Part shown: positions 1 through 5,562 of the stretch, one piece after another
How the letters are laid out: each line of letters opens with the position of its first letter
Position numbering within the stretch: the stretch's first letter is position 1
Origin: Ferrithrix thermotolerans DSM 19514
Lineage (GTDB): Bacteria > Actinomycetota > Acidimicrobiia > Acidimicrobiales > Ilumatobacteraceae
Length of the DNA: 5,562 nt
NCBI GenBank assembly: GCA_945860575.1
Contig: CAMAQQ010000091.1
Span: 1-5,562 of the forward strand
Reading direction: 5' to 3'
Notes under the pieces: model-generated
Told to the model about the DNA's origin: nothing
Databases searched by the model: none
The model's input: the letters and a program-made list of their open reading frames with translations, nothing else
Translations under genes and position numbers: made by a program

Positions 1-206
1 GCCTCTGCACCTTTTTGAGCTACTGACCAGAACACACCGTCATCACCGTGAGTGATAACTGCGATTGTGATGTCTTCGCCTGCTGTAACAGTTGCATTCT
101 TTGTAGCAGCTGTATCAGATGTTGAATCTGATGAACCGCCACATGCGGCAAGTGACAAAAGTGCTACTGCACCAATGACAACTCCCCATGTTTTTTGGAT
201 CTTCAT
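1..206 (-). CDS. Sugar ABC transporter solute-binding lipoprotein (N-terminus only)
   Basis: The first 68 codons are present and the gene runs off the left edge. The protein starts MKIQKTWGVV, continues with a hydrophobic stretch and reaches a lipobox LAAC at residues 19-22, so Cys22 should be lipidated after signal peptidase II cleavage. A Gly/Ser/Thr/Asp-rich linker (about 23-44) follows, then the start of the mature fold with TIAVITHGDDGVFW at 47-60. A beta strand followed by a THG-type turn and then W/S/V/A is typical of type 1 sugar-binding proteins (ribose, xylose or inositol type, Periplasmic_binding_4 family). It would capture a sugar or cyclitol outside the membrane and hand it to an ABC permease, presumably encoded further left. 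An ATG with an AAAGGGG ribosome site at 214-220 supports the start. The ligand cannot be read from this fragment; the neighbouring IolE-like gene on the same strand hints at a cyclitol or sugar. Confidence 0.85.
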   Translation of the reverse strand, partial: MKIQKTWGVVIGAVALLSLAACGGSSDSTSDTAATKNATVTAGEDITIAVITHGDDGVFWSVAQKGAE

Positions 207-213
207 TAACTTT

Positions 214-220
214 CCCCTTT
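214..220 (-). promoter_or_regulatory. Ribosome binding site of the solute-binding protein gene
   Basis: The minus strand reads AAAGGGG, then seven bases, then ATG at 206-204. This is the clearest Shine-Dalgarno match in the window and fits a highly expressed binding protein. Confidence 0.6.
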
Positions 221-232
221 ATGCATAGTTAT

Positions 233-256
233 TCGGGCAGGAGGTTTCCTGCCCGA
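233..256 (-). other. Strong intergenic hairpin upstream of the binding-protein gene
   Basis: A perfect 9-bp inverted repeat (TCGGGCAGG / CCTGCCCGA on the plus strand, 233-241 and 248-256) encloses a 6-base loop. It lies in the 88-base gap between the stop of the IolE-like gene and the start of the binding-protein gene, both on the minus strand. On the minus-strand transcript the stem is followed by AATAACTATGC, which lacks a run of U. It may be a U-less terminator of the IolE-like gene, or an intercistronic stem that protects or processes the downstream mRNA, as known between genes of several sugar ABC operons. The sequence alone does not decide between these. Confidence 0.6.
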
Positions 257-294
257 TATAAGGTAGCCGAAAATATAGACTGTCGGCAAGCCAA

Positions 295-1188
295 CTAGCC
301 CAATTTGGCCAAAAATTCAATGCTGCGACGCACTCCAGCCGTAGAAACCTTCGCATCTCGTGGTTGCTCGCCCACGATCGCCATATCTTGCTCAAGCACG
401 TACCAGCCGTCGTAGCCGTTTGACTCCATGACTCCGATTGCCTCGGCAAGTTTCACGTCACCATCGCCTGCGGCACAAAACACGCCGTCGCGAGTTGCTT
501 CCATCAAAGTGATCTCGCCAGCCAAAAACTTTTTGGCAATATTCATCTTCACATCCTTGACGTGAAAGTGATCGATCCGAGAATAATTATCTCGCGCGAA
601 CTTAACAGGGTCAGTACCGCCAATCATCATGTGGCCGGTGTCGAGCAACCACCGAACATTAGACCCAGCCAAAACTCGATTTACATCTTCTTGCGTTTCA
701 ACAAGCGTATTTAAATGCGGATGCAATACCTGGCGAATGCCATAACTCGCGCAGATCTCATCAACTTCTGCGAAGCCATCAAACATCGCTTGCCACTGAT
801 CATCAGACAACTTGAAACGCTTGCCCCATGATTCATCAACTACAACCGCAGTAATAAAAAAACCCTTGCCAGTTTCGCTCAATAAATTTGCCGAAAAGTG
901 GATCGCCTTGCGCATCGCATCGCGTTGAGCAAGATCGTGCATTATTAATGGGACAAAAGCGCCAACGATTGGTAGACCAAATTCGTTCGCGACTTTTGAA
1001 ACCTCTTCAGGCGTGCTTCCTAAATAACCAACCGGGCCTTGCTCTGTTGCTTTCAGACCAACCGCTTTCATCTCACCGAGAACAGTTCGCGCATCTAGTT
1101 GAAAACCCCAGTCAGGCACTTCACACACACCCCACGAAATTGGGTTACCCACAAGTCGATCGACTACTGAAACTTTGGTATTGGTCAC
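295..1188 (-). CDS. IolE/IolI-like sugar isomerase/dehydratase, TIM barrel
   Basis: This is a 297-residue protein of the xylose isomerase-like TIM-barrel superfamily (AP_endonuc_2 fold), closest by motif to inosose dehydratase IolE. In IolE this step removes water from 2-keto-myo-inositol. Visible motifs are NPISWGVCE (15-23) at the first strand, HPHLNTLVET (156-165), LLDTGHMMIGGTDP (181-194), DHFHVKDVK (206-214), a GDGDV turn before the last strands and GWYVLEQDMA near 262-271. By family analogy Glu164, Asp183, His209 and Glu266 would bind the catalytic divalent metal. No signal peptide is seen, so it should be cytoplasmic. The start chosen is GTG at 1188, which has AAGG eight bases upstream and gives the usual IolE length; a longer reading from GTG at 1236 adds 16 charged residues and has no ribosome site. 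The family has changed substrate often, so it could act on another ketocyclitol, a 3-keto sugar or a ketose. Exact activity is unproven. Confidence 0.82.
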   Translation of the reverse strand: MTNTKVSVVDRLVGNPISWGVCEVPDWGFQLDARTVLGEMKAVGLKATEQGPVGYLGSTPEEVSKVANEFGLPIVGAFVPLIMHDLAQRDAMRKAIHFSANLLSETGKGFFITAVVVDESWGKRFKLSDDQWQAMFDGFAEVDEICASYGIRQVLHPHLNTLVETQEDVNRVLAGSNVRWLLDTGHMMIGGTDPVKFARDNYSRIDHFHVKDVKMNIAKKFLAGEITLMEATRDGVFCAAGDGDVKLAEAIGVMESNGYDGWYVLEQDMAIVGEQPRDAKVSTAGVRRSIEFLAKLG

Positions 1189-1271
1189 TCTGATTACCTT
1201 ATCTAATTGATTCTCTAACTCTTTTTCGGACGACACTCAAACTACAGTAAACCGACTCACTCAACTAATAT
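1189..1271. promoter_or_regulatory. Divergent intergenic region with presumed promoters for both sides
   Basis: These 83 bases separate the minus-strand IolE-like gene from the plus-strand protease gene, so both promoters are expected here. On the plus strand TACAGT (1243-1248) and TAATAT (1266-1271) each match four of six positions of a -10 box, but no good -35 box is spaced correctly. An imperfect direct repeat, ACTCAAACTA (1235-1244) and ACTCAACTA (1259-1267), repeats every 24 bases and could be a regulator site. No promoter is clear enough to place exactly. Confidence 0.35.
1197..1200 (-). promoter_or_regulatory. Ribosome binding site deciding the IolE-like start
   Basis: The minus strand reads AAGG, eight bases, then GTG (1188-1186). 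No comparable motif precedes the upstream in-frame GTG at 1236, so the shorter start is preferred. Confidence 0.5.
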
Positions 1272-1976
1272 TTGTATATCAAGCCGAAAAAATATTTAGT
1301 TGCTCTGGCATTGTGCCTCTTGGTTGTAGAAATTTTCTTTTATGCACGAATTCAATCAAAGCCCGAAAAATTTGATTCCGTAGTTCTGATTGCCTCAATC
1401 GGCTGCAAAAGTGCGCCAACCCACACAGTCGGAACCGTAATCGGTGACGGTCTGGTGTTGACTGTTGCACACGGTGTTGCCGGACAAACATCAACTTCAA
1501 TAAAAACTACAAGTGGCCGAGTATTCAAGGCAGAAGTCGCGGCTATAGATGTCAACCTTGATCTAGCCCTGCTCTACATCGACAAGACAGAGTTAACAAC
1601 AGATCTGGTGCCCCTAAAATTCGCTGATGCCGTTGCTGGCACCGACGCTCGGTTCGTCGCGTTCGAAGATTCGCAACAGATAGTTGTCCCAGCCAAGATT
1701 AGAGAAATTCTCCGAATCGATACTCAGGATATTTACCTCAAAAATAATGTTTCCCGCCCAGGCATTGAGGTCCAAACAAGAGTTGTCGTTGGCAATTCAG
1801 GCGGCCCGCTGATCAATAGCCACGGTGAAATCGTTGGTTTAGTTTGGGCGAAGAGTCGATCTGAGAAAAACTTAGCGTGGGCGACGCGAATAGAGGCGGT
1901 CGACAAATTGTTAGCGATGATTTCTGCGGGAGATCCGCAATCGGCCACCCCACAAGTCGTAGCGTGCTCGGGGTGA
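1272..1976 (+). CDS. MarP-like membrane-anchored trypsin-fold serine protease
   Basis: This is a 234-residue protein with a basic N-terminus (KPKK at 4-7), one hydrophobic segment at about 8-25, and a chymotrypsin-fold protease domain from about 35 on. The catalytic triad is readable: His67 in LTVAHGVAG, Asp97 in VNLDLALL and Ser176 in GNSGGPL. The domain layout, the GxxIGDGLVLTVAH entry and the closing GNSGGPLINSHGEIVGLVWA stretch resemble the periplasmic domain of actinobacterial MarP. Cys45 and Cys232 sit near the two ends of the domain, where MarP has its regulatory disulfide. Unlike MarP it lacks the multi-pass CvpA-like membrane domain and has one anchor, so it should face outward. It has no PDZ domain, unlike HtrA. 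The only plausible start is TTG at 1272: a stop codon lies just upstream in frame, and the first in-frame GTG would remove the anchor. No ribosome site is seen. Its stop overlaps the MFS gene by four bases. Its target is unknown. Confidence 0.85.
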   Translation: MYIKPKKYLVALALCLLVVEIFFYARIQSKPEKFDSVVLIASIGCKSAPTHTVGTVIGDGLVLTVAHGVAGQTSTSIKTTSGRVFKAEVAAIDVNLDLALLYIDKTELTTDLVPLKFADAVAGTDARFVAFEDSQQIVVPAKIREILRIDTQDIYLKNNVSRPGIEVQTRVVVGNSGGPLINSHGEIVGLVWAKSRSEKNLAWATRIEAVDKLLAMISAGDPQSATPQVVACSG

Positions 1977-3172
1977 AAGATCTAGAAAATCCAATTTTGA
2001 TTGACCAGACAACTACCCGGTCGCACCGAGCATATTTCGGGGTTTTTTTAGTCGTTGGTGCCGCTTTTGGGTTAATCGGGCCCTCAATTTCGCTTCTGGC
2101 CGATCAAGTCAGCACAACTGTCGCCTCAGTCGGAATAGTTCTGGTCACTTATGGTTTTGGCTACATCATTGGCACCCAAGTCTTCGCGCGGGGTTACGAC
2201 CGCGGTTATGGCAACCGACTAATTGGGACATCACTTCTCATAGCGGCAACTTGTCTCGCGAGCATTCCCTTCGTATCAACCCGGTTGATTCTCGCCCTGA
2301 TGTTTTTTCTTTTCGGAGCCGCAGTTTCGACCTCGGATGTTGGTTGCAACACTTTGATTGTTTGGGAGCTCAAAGAACGAGTCGGGCCTCGACTTGCGTT
2401 GATGCACACGATGTTTGGTGTCGGCGCAATCATTAGTCCCTTAATTGTGCGCGGATCAGATGAAATACGAGGCGACTCGGCTCTCGCGTTTTGGGTTGCC
2501 GGCGCCGCAATTGCAATAATTGCGATCATCGTGCTGAACCACCAGCAGCCAACCGACCCACATTTAGAGACAAGATCAGACCATCCAGATATTTCAAAAA
2601 AACAAATTTTGTTTGTCGTGATGTTTTTTCTTGCTTACGTCGCACTTGAGGTTGTTTTCGTCACATGGATCTACACATATGGAACGAAGCTCGGCCTGTC
2701 TAAAAACGAGGCCGCAATTCTCACTTCGACATATTGGATTGGTTTTATGCTTGGTCGATTCGCAACGGTATTTCTCGCGCAAAAGAGCCATGGTATTTTG
2801 GCGATTCAGCTCGGGGCGATCTTGAATGTTGGCGTGTGTGTTGCTCTTTACTTTAGGTTCGATTCAGTTTTGCTTCCGTGTGCTTTTATTTATGGCGTTG
2901 CCGCGGCACCACAATTTCCGTTGATGTTTGGTTTCATCGGCAATCGCACTTCGCTTTCGGGAAAGATGACAGCCCGCATCGTAGGCACCGCAGGATTAAG
3001 TTCGACTACTTTGCCATGGCTGGCGGGTCAACTTCTTGAACGCGTTGGAGAATGGACGTTTCCAGTTTTCTTAGCGTGTACTGCATTGATTGTCTTGCTC
3101 GGCACAAAACTAATAACCAAAAGTTTTGGAATTTCCGAACACATCTCAAAAAGTGACGCGTTAATTAACTAG
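1973..3172 (+). CDS. Major facilitator superfamily transporter (FHS/MFSD4-like, probable sugar)
   Basis: This 399-residue integral membrane protein has about twelve hydrophobic segments in two six-helix halves joined by a hydrophilic, charged loop at about 190-210. A degenerate motif A, GYDRGYGNRL (74-83), lies between helices 2 and 3. MHTMFGVGAIISPL (144-157) resembles the LHxxFGxGAxxxP signature of the fucose/glucose symporter and MFSD4 (sodium-dependent glucose transporter) group, and FMLGRFATVF (258-267) occupies the second-half counterpart. It likely moves a sugar or related solute by cation symport, although export cannot be excluded. The start is taken as GTG at 1973, which overlaps the protease stop as GTGA and implies translational coupling; GTG at 1964 is an equally readable alternative, adding three residues. 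A longer reading from 1877 would add a hydrophilic tail lying wholly inside the protease gene and is not favoured. Its 3' end overlaps the deacetylase gene tail to tail. Confidence 0.82.
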   Translation: MKDLENPILIDQTTTRSHRAYFGVFLVVGAAFGLIGPSISLLADQVSTTVASVGIVLVTYGFGYIIGTQVFARGYDRGYGNRLIGTSLLIAATCLASIPFVSTRLILALMFFLFGAAVSTSDVGCNTLIVWELKERVGPRLALMHTMFGVGAIISPLIVRGSDEIRGDSALAFWVAGAAIAIIAIIVLNHQQPTDPHLETRSDHPDISKKQILFVVMFFLAYVALEVVFVTWIYTYGTKLGLSKNEAAILTSTYWIGFMLGRFATVFLAQKSHGILAIQLGAILNVGVCVALYFRFDSVLLPCAFIYGVAAAPQFPLMFGFIGNRTSLSGKMTARIVGTAGLSSTTLPWLAGQLLERVGEWTFPVFLACTALIVLLGTKLITKSFGISEHISKSDALIN

Positions 3173-4036
3173 TCGCATTGCGTCGCGAAGTTCGCGCATA
3201 CCAATGGGGTTGATCTCTTTTTTTGCGAGCCAAGTTAAATAGTTTTCCGAACTAAAAATTTCATATTCATCGGTGCGTACATGAAACTGGTTTGGTTCGA
3301 TTGCTTCAACTTCACCTGGCGCGTTCGGGTGTAGAGCGGCAAATGTCAGACCCGATTTTGATTTTGTGAACATCTCTTGATATGAATCGCGCGCAAGACT
3401 CTGTGAGCTGGGTCGACCAAAATTTGTTTCAAGCACACGATCAAAAACCGGCATTCTTTTGTCCTCTGCGAGCACAACGAACTCGGCGAACTGCTCATCA
3501 GACACGCCTGTTATGTGATTATTTGGTCCATATTGCGAAAGACTCTTCGTGATCAAAACTGGCAGTCGATATTCGACTCCGAGAGCTACATAAATTGCAC
3601 AAAACTCTGGCGCAAGTGTTGCACCCATGTGCGCATCAAGATGTGTCACATCAAAACCACTCGTCAGAGCAAAATCTATTTGTGCACGCAGTTCTAATGC
3701 GACTGCTTCAATATTTGCGTTGCGACGAACCGAACCCACGTCTCGCCACATATAACCGTCATCATCCACTAGTCCACTTAACTTGCTGGCACTAGTTAAT
3801 GGTCTCCAACGATAGAACTCTTTTTCGGCGGTCAAAGTTAAGTGCACACCAAGATCAAGGCTTTTGTTTGCAGCAGCCATTTCGGCGGCCTCACGAAACC
3901 ATGGGCAAGGCACCATCACCGAACCGCTTGTTATTGAGCCAAGTGCCGAAAGTTCTCGAAATGCAATATTGGCGCCGTGGCACATTCCTACATCGTCTTG
4001 ATGCAAAACAATTCGACCGTCAAATTTTTCGTACAT
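3161..4036 (-). CDS. ChbG/YdjC-family carbohydrate deacetylase
   Basis: This 291-residue protein has the metal-binding layout of the ChbG/YdjC (HpnK) family, whose members remove acetyl groups from N-acetylated sugars such as chitobiose. HQDDVGMCHGAN at 12-23 supplies the Asp pair (Asp14/Asp15), DLGVHLTLTAE at 61-71 supplies His65, and THLDAHMG at 131-138 supplies His132 and His136. A further conserved-looking His lies in ALHPNAPGE (234-242). Length is within the longer end of the family. No signal peptide is present, so it acts in the cytoplasm. It is the last gene of the minus-strand operon: its ATG comes one base after the stop of the oxidoreductase gene (TGA-A-ATG), so translation is likely coupled. 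That context suggests its substrate is an acetylated sugar or cyclitol, or an intermediate handled by the dehydrogenases, not necessarily a chitin fragment. Confidence 0.85.
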   Translation of the reverse strand: MYEKFDGRIVLHQDDVGMCHGANIAFRELSALGSITSGSVMVPCPWFREAAEMAAANKSLDLGVHLTLTAEKEFYRWRPLTSASKLSGLVDDDGYMWRDVGSVRRNANIEAVALELRAQIDFALTSGFDVTHLDAHMGATLAPEFCAIYVALGVEYRLPVLITKSLSQYGPNNHITGVSDEQFAEFVVLAEDKRMPVFDRVLETNFGRPSSQSLARDSYQEMFTKSKSGLTFAALHPNAPGEVEAIEPNQFHVRTDEYEIFSSENYLTWLAKKEINPIGMRELRDAMRLVN

Positions 4037-4037
4037 T

Positions 4038-5042
4038 TCAGACTTTAACTCGTTCGCCAGTTTTCGCCGCCAAATTCACAGCATGACCAATCTGAGTCGC
4101 TCGAGCACTCGCGCCTCCGTCGGGTAGATCAATTGAGCCCCGATTGGCAACTTCTGTCGCAAATGCATCTAGTTGATTTTCGACCCCAGCCGCTGTCGCA
4201 TCAATTGCCTGTGAGCCGAAGACTTCGGTGACACCGTCTTTGGTTGCCAAACGCGTTCGACCAGTTGGCAAAAGATCAATAAAAATCGCGCCGTCGCTTC
4301 CGAGAATTTCAGTTCTCACGTCATCTCCGTAACGACAGTTTCGCGAGAGATCAACGAAAGCGGTTCTTGAGTCATCGAATTCAAGCACGGCGCATAAATT
4401 ATCCACATCACCAACTGCCGCTAATGATTTCTCAACCAACGGCAGATTCCATGCACGAACTGCACGCACGGGTGAGCCGAAAAACCACTCTGCGAGATCG
4501 TATTCGTGAACGCCACAATCGATTGCCAATCCTCCACTTACGGACACATCGCAGAAACTTGCTGGTGGAGAGTTTGCATCCCACTGTGAAAGCCGAATCA
4601 TGATCGGTTTGCCGATGACGCCAGTATCTAGCAAACGTTTTGCTGTTGCCCACGGCGGTGAGAACCTTCGCCAATGGCCAATCTGCAGAATTAAGTTCTT
4701 AGCCCCCGCTTCATCAGCAAGTTTTTGCGCAACTTCGACATTCAACGCCAACGGCTTTTCGCATAACACATGCAAATTTTCGTTTAGCGCATGTTTCACC
4801 ATCGCCGCATGCAGCGGTGTTGGAGATGCGATGACGCATGCTTGAACTTGATCGTGCGCGAATGCCTGTCTGTAATTCTCAAAAAGCGCCGCACCAGGAA
4901 ACAAAGTTTTGGCAAAGTCAATTGCGTTTGGCGATGGGTCGGCAACTGCGACCACTTCGACTGTGTTTGATTTAACAAGGGCTGCCGCGTGAACTCGACC
5001 CATGCGACCGAGACCTATTAATGCGACCTTCAGACGCGTCAT
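4038..5042 (-). CDS. Gfo/Idh/MocA oxidoreductase, inositol 2-dehydrogenase-like
   Basis: This complete 334-residue protein belongs to the NAD(P)-dependent Gfo/Idh/MocA family. The N-terminal Rossmann domain shows GLGRMG at 10-15 and an acidic residue, Asp35, at the end of strand two (VAVADPS), which favours NAD over NADP. CEKPLA at 94-99 holds the catalytic Lys96. In the C-terminal domain DCGVHEYD (175-182) supplies Asp175 and His179, giving the Lys-Asp-His set used by inositol 2-dehydrogenase IolG. It should oxidise a secondary hydroxyl of a cyclitol or sugar to a ketone; the family is too broad to name the substrate. It overlaps the upstream paralogue by four bases (ATGA), with AGAGGA at 5045-5050 unusually close to the ATG, and ends one base before the deacetylase start. 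The three genes almost surely share one transcript. Confidence 0.88.
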   Translation of the reverse strand: MTRLKVALIGLGRMGRVHAAALVKSNTVEVVAVADPSPNAIDFAKTLFPGAALFENYRQAFAHDQVQACVIASPTPLHAAMVKHALNENLHVLCEKPLALNVEVAQKLADEAGAKNLILQIGHWRRFSPPWATAKRLLDTGVIGKPIMIRLSQWDANSPPASFCDVSVSGGLAIDCGVHEYDLAEWFFGSPVRAVRAWNLPLVEKSLAAVGDVDNLCAVLEFDDSRTAFVDLSRNCRYGDDVRTEILGSDGAIFIDLLPTGRTRLATKDGVTEVFGSQAIDATAAGVENQLDAFATEVANRGSIDLPDGGASARATQIGHAVNLAAKTGERVKV

Positions 5043-5562
5043 GATCCTCTGACTTCAGCAACCTTCACTACGCGCTTTTCTCGCGCAGAAATTTCACAGG
5101 CAATTGCCACACAGATGCCACTGCGTGCCGAGTCTGGTGGGCACGGATTATTTCGATTACCGGCAATCCATTCGACATAAGCCTTGGTTTCTTCTCTGAA
5201 TGCTTCTCTGAACCGATCCACGAAACCCGTATACGGCGAAGTACTGAGTTGAATTCCGGCATCGAGCAAATTCAATGGAGTTCGCGGCGACAGACCTGCG
5301 CTCAACGAATCTTTTGAACCGAATACTTCGAAACGCACATCGTGGCCGCGTGGGTCGTGACGAGTACCCGAGATGCTGATTTGCACGCCAGATTGAGTCA
5401 TCGCATGAATTAGCGAAACATCGCCATCATCAAACTCGGCATACTGCTGATGTTCACGAACACGGCGCGTGGCAAACACTTCTGCAATCGGCTCGTCGCA
5501 AAGCCATTCGGCCAAATCAAAATCGTGCACGTGAAGATCACGAAACACTCCGCCACTGCCCG
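5039..5562 (-). CDS. Gfo/Idh/MocA oxidoreductase, C-terminal part (paralogue)
   Basis: The last 173 residues of a second Gfo/Idh/MocA oxidoreductase are present; the Rossmann domain lies beyond the right edge. An open reading starting at an in-frame GTG (5548) is only apparent, because the frame stays open to the edge with the family sequence SGGVFRDLHVHDFDLAEW. Asp8 and His12 of the fragment match Asp175 and His179 of the next gene in the same D-x3-H spacing. Further shared blocks are DLAEW and HDVRFEVFGS, which parallels DDVRTEILGS. It is a diverged tandem paralogue, not a broken piece of the same gene, because both copies keep a full substrate domain. Expected role: NAD(P)-linked oxidation or reduction of a sugar or cyclitol. 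A pair of such enzymes may do different steps, or form a mixed oligomer. Confidence 0.85.
   Translation of the reverse strand, partial: GSGGVFRDLHVHDFDLAEWLCDEPIAEVFATRRVREHQQYAEFDDGDVSLIHAMTQSGVQISISGTRHDPRGHDVRFEVFGSKDSLSAGLSPRTPLNLLDAGIQLSTSPYTGFVDRFREAFREETKAYVEWIAGNRNNPCPPDSARSGICVAIACEISAREKRVVKVAEVRGS

Noticed and set aside
888..1193. Plus-strand open frame of 101 codons opposite the IolE-like gene
   Set aside because: It lies within a well-supported gene on the other strand, and its protein shows no recognisable domain; it is a shadow frame.
1189..1236. Sixteen-residue N-terminal extension of the IolE-like protein from GTG 1236
   Set aside because: It lacks a ribosome site, while the GTG at 1188 has AAGG at good spacing and yields the normal family length.
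1877..1972. Longer N-terminus for the MFS transporter starting at ATG 1877
   Set aside because: The added 32 residues are hydrophilic, lie entirely inside the protease gene in another frame and have no family likeness; the GTGA overlap at 1973 explains the start better.
2298..2632. Exact 14-base repeat TGATGTTTTTTCTT at 2298-2311 and 2619-2632
   Set aside because: Both copies encode MFF-type hydrophobic residues in membrane helices of the same gene; T-rich codons make such matches likely by chance.
3117..3129. Palindrome CCAAAAGTTTTGG near the 3' end of the MFS gene as a terminator
   Set aside because: The centre leaves only about a 4-bp stem once a loop is allowed, it is inside the coding region and no U-run follows.
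4600..4845. Plus-strand open frame of 81 codons opposite the complete oxidoreductase gene
   Set aside because: It overlaps the Rossmann-domain coding region of a clear gene and has no signal of its own.
5039..5562. The two oxidoreductase frames as one gene broken by a frameshift
   Set aside because: The left gene has a complete Rossmann domain plus a full substrate domain, and the right fragment has its own substrate domain, so they are two genes.

Overview
The window carries six genes and the first part of a seventh, packed with almost no spare DNA and centred on uptake and breakdown of sugar- or cyclitol-like compounds. A lipoprotein-type solute-binding protein, a MarP-like membrane-anchored serine protease, many GTG/TTG starts, overlapping genes and a moderate base composition (not the high GC of typical soil actinomycetes) suggest a small-genome actinobacterium, perhaps of the freshwater acI/Nanopelagicales or Luna type. 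That placement is an inference from style and protein families, not a proven identity.

Layout. At the left (1-206, minus) lies the N-terminus of a sugar ABC transporter solute-binding lipoprotein. A 50-base leader separates a strong hairpin (233-256) from its start, and upstream of it on the same strand is an IolE/IolI-like TIM-barrel gene (295-1188). A short divergent intergenic region (1189-1271) leads into a two-gene plus-strand unit: a MarP-like trypsin-fold protease (1272-1976) overlapping by four bases a 12-TM major facilitator transporter (1973-3172). This unit meets, tail to tail with a 12-base overlap, a minus-strand operon read from the right edge: a partial Gfo/Idh/MocA oxidoreductase (5039-5562), a complete Gfo/Idh/MocA oxidoreductase resembling inositol 2-dehydrogenase (4038-5042), and a ChbG/YdjC carbohydrate deacetylase (3161-4036).

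How it may work together (inference). Two NAD-dependent sugar/cyclitol dehydrogenases, a TIM-barrel dehydratase/isomerase and a deacetylase are the kinds of enzymes used for inositol-type catabolism or for oxidation-elimination routes that handle glycosides and anhydrosugars through 3-keto intermediates. The binding protein and the MFS carrier would supply substrate. The deacetylase suggests that the natural substrate, or one class of it, is acetylated. The protease is the gene that fits least well: it is translationally coupled to the MFS carrier rather than to any enzyme.

No RNA genes, CRISPR arrays, insertion sequences or attachment sites were seen, and no stretch over 300 bases lacks a gene.
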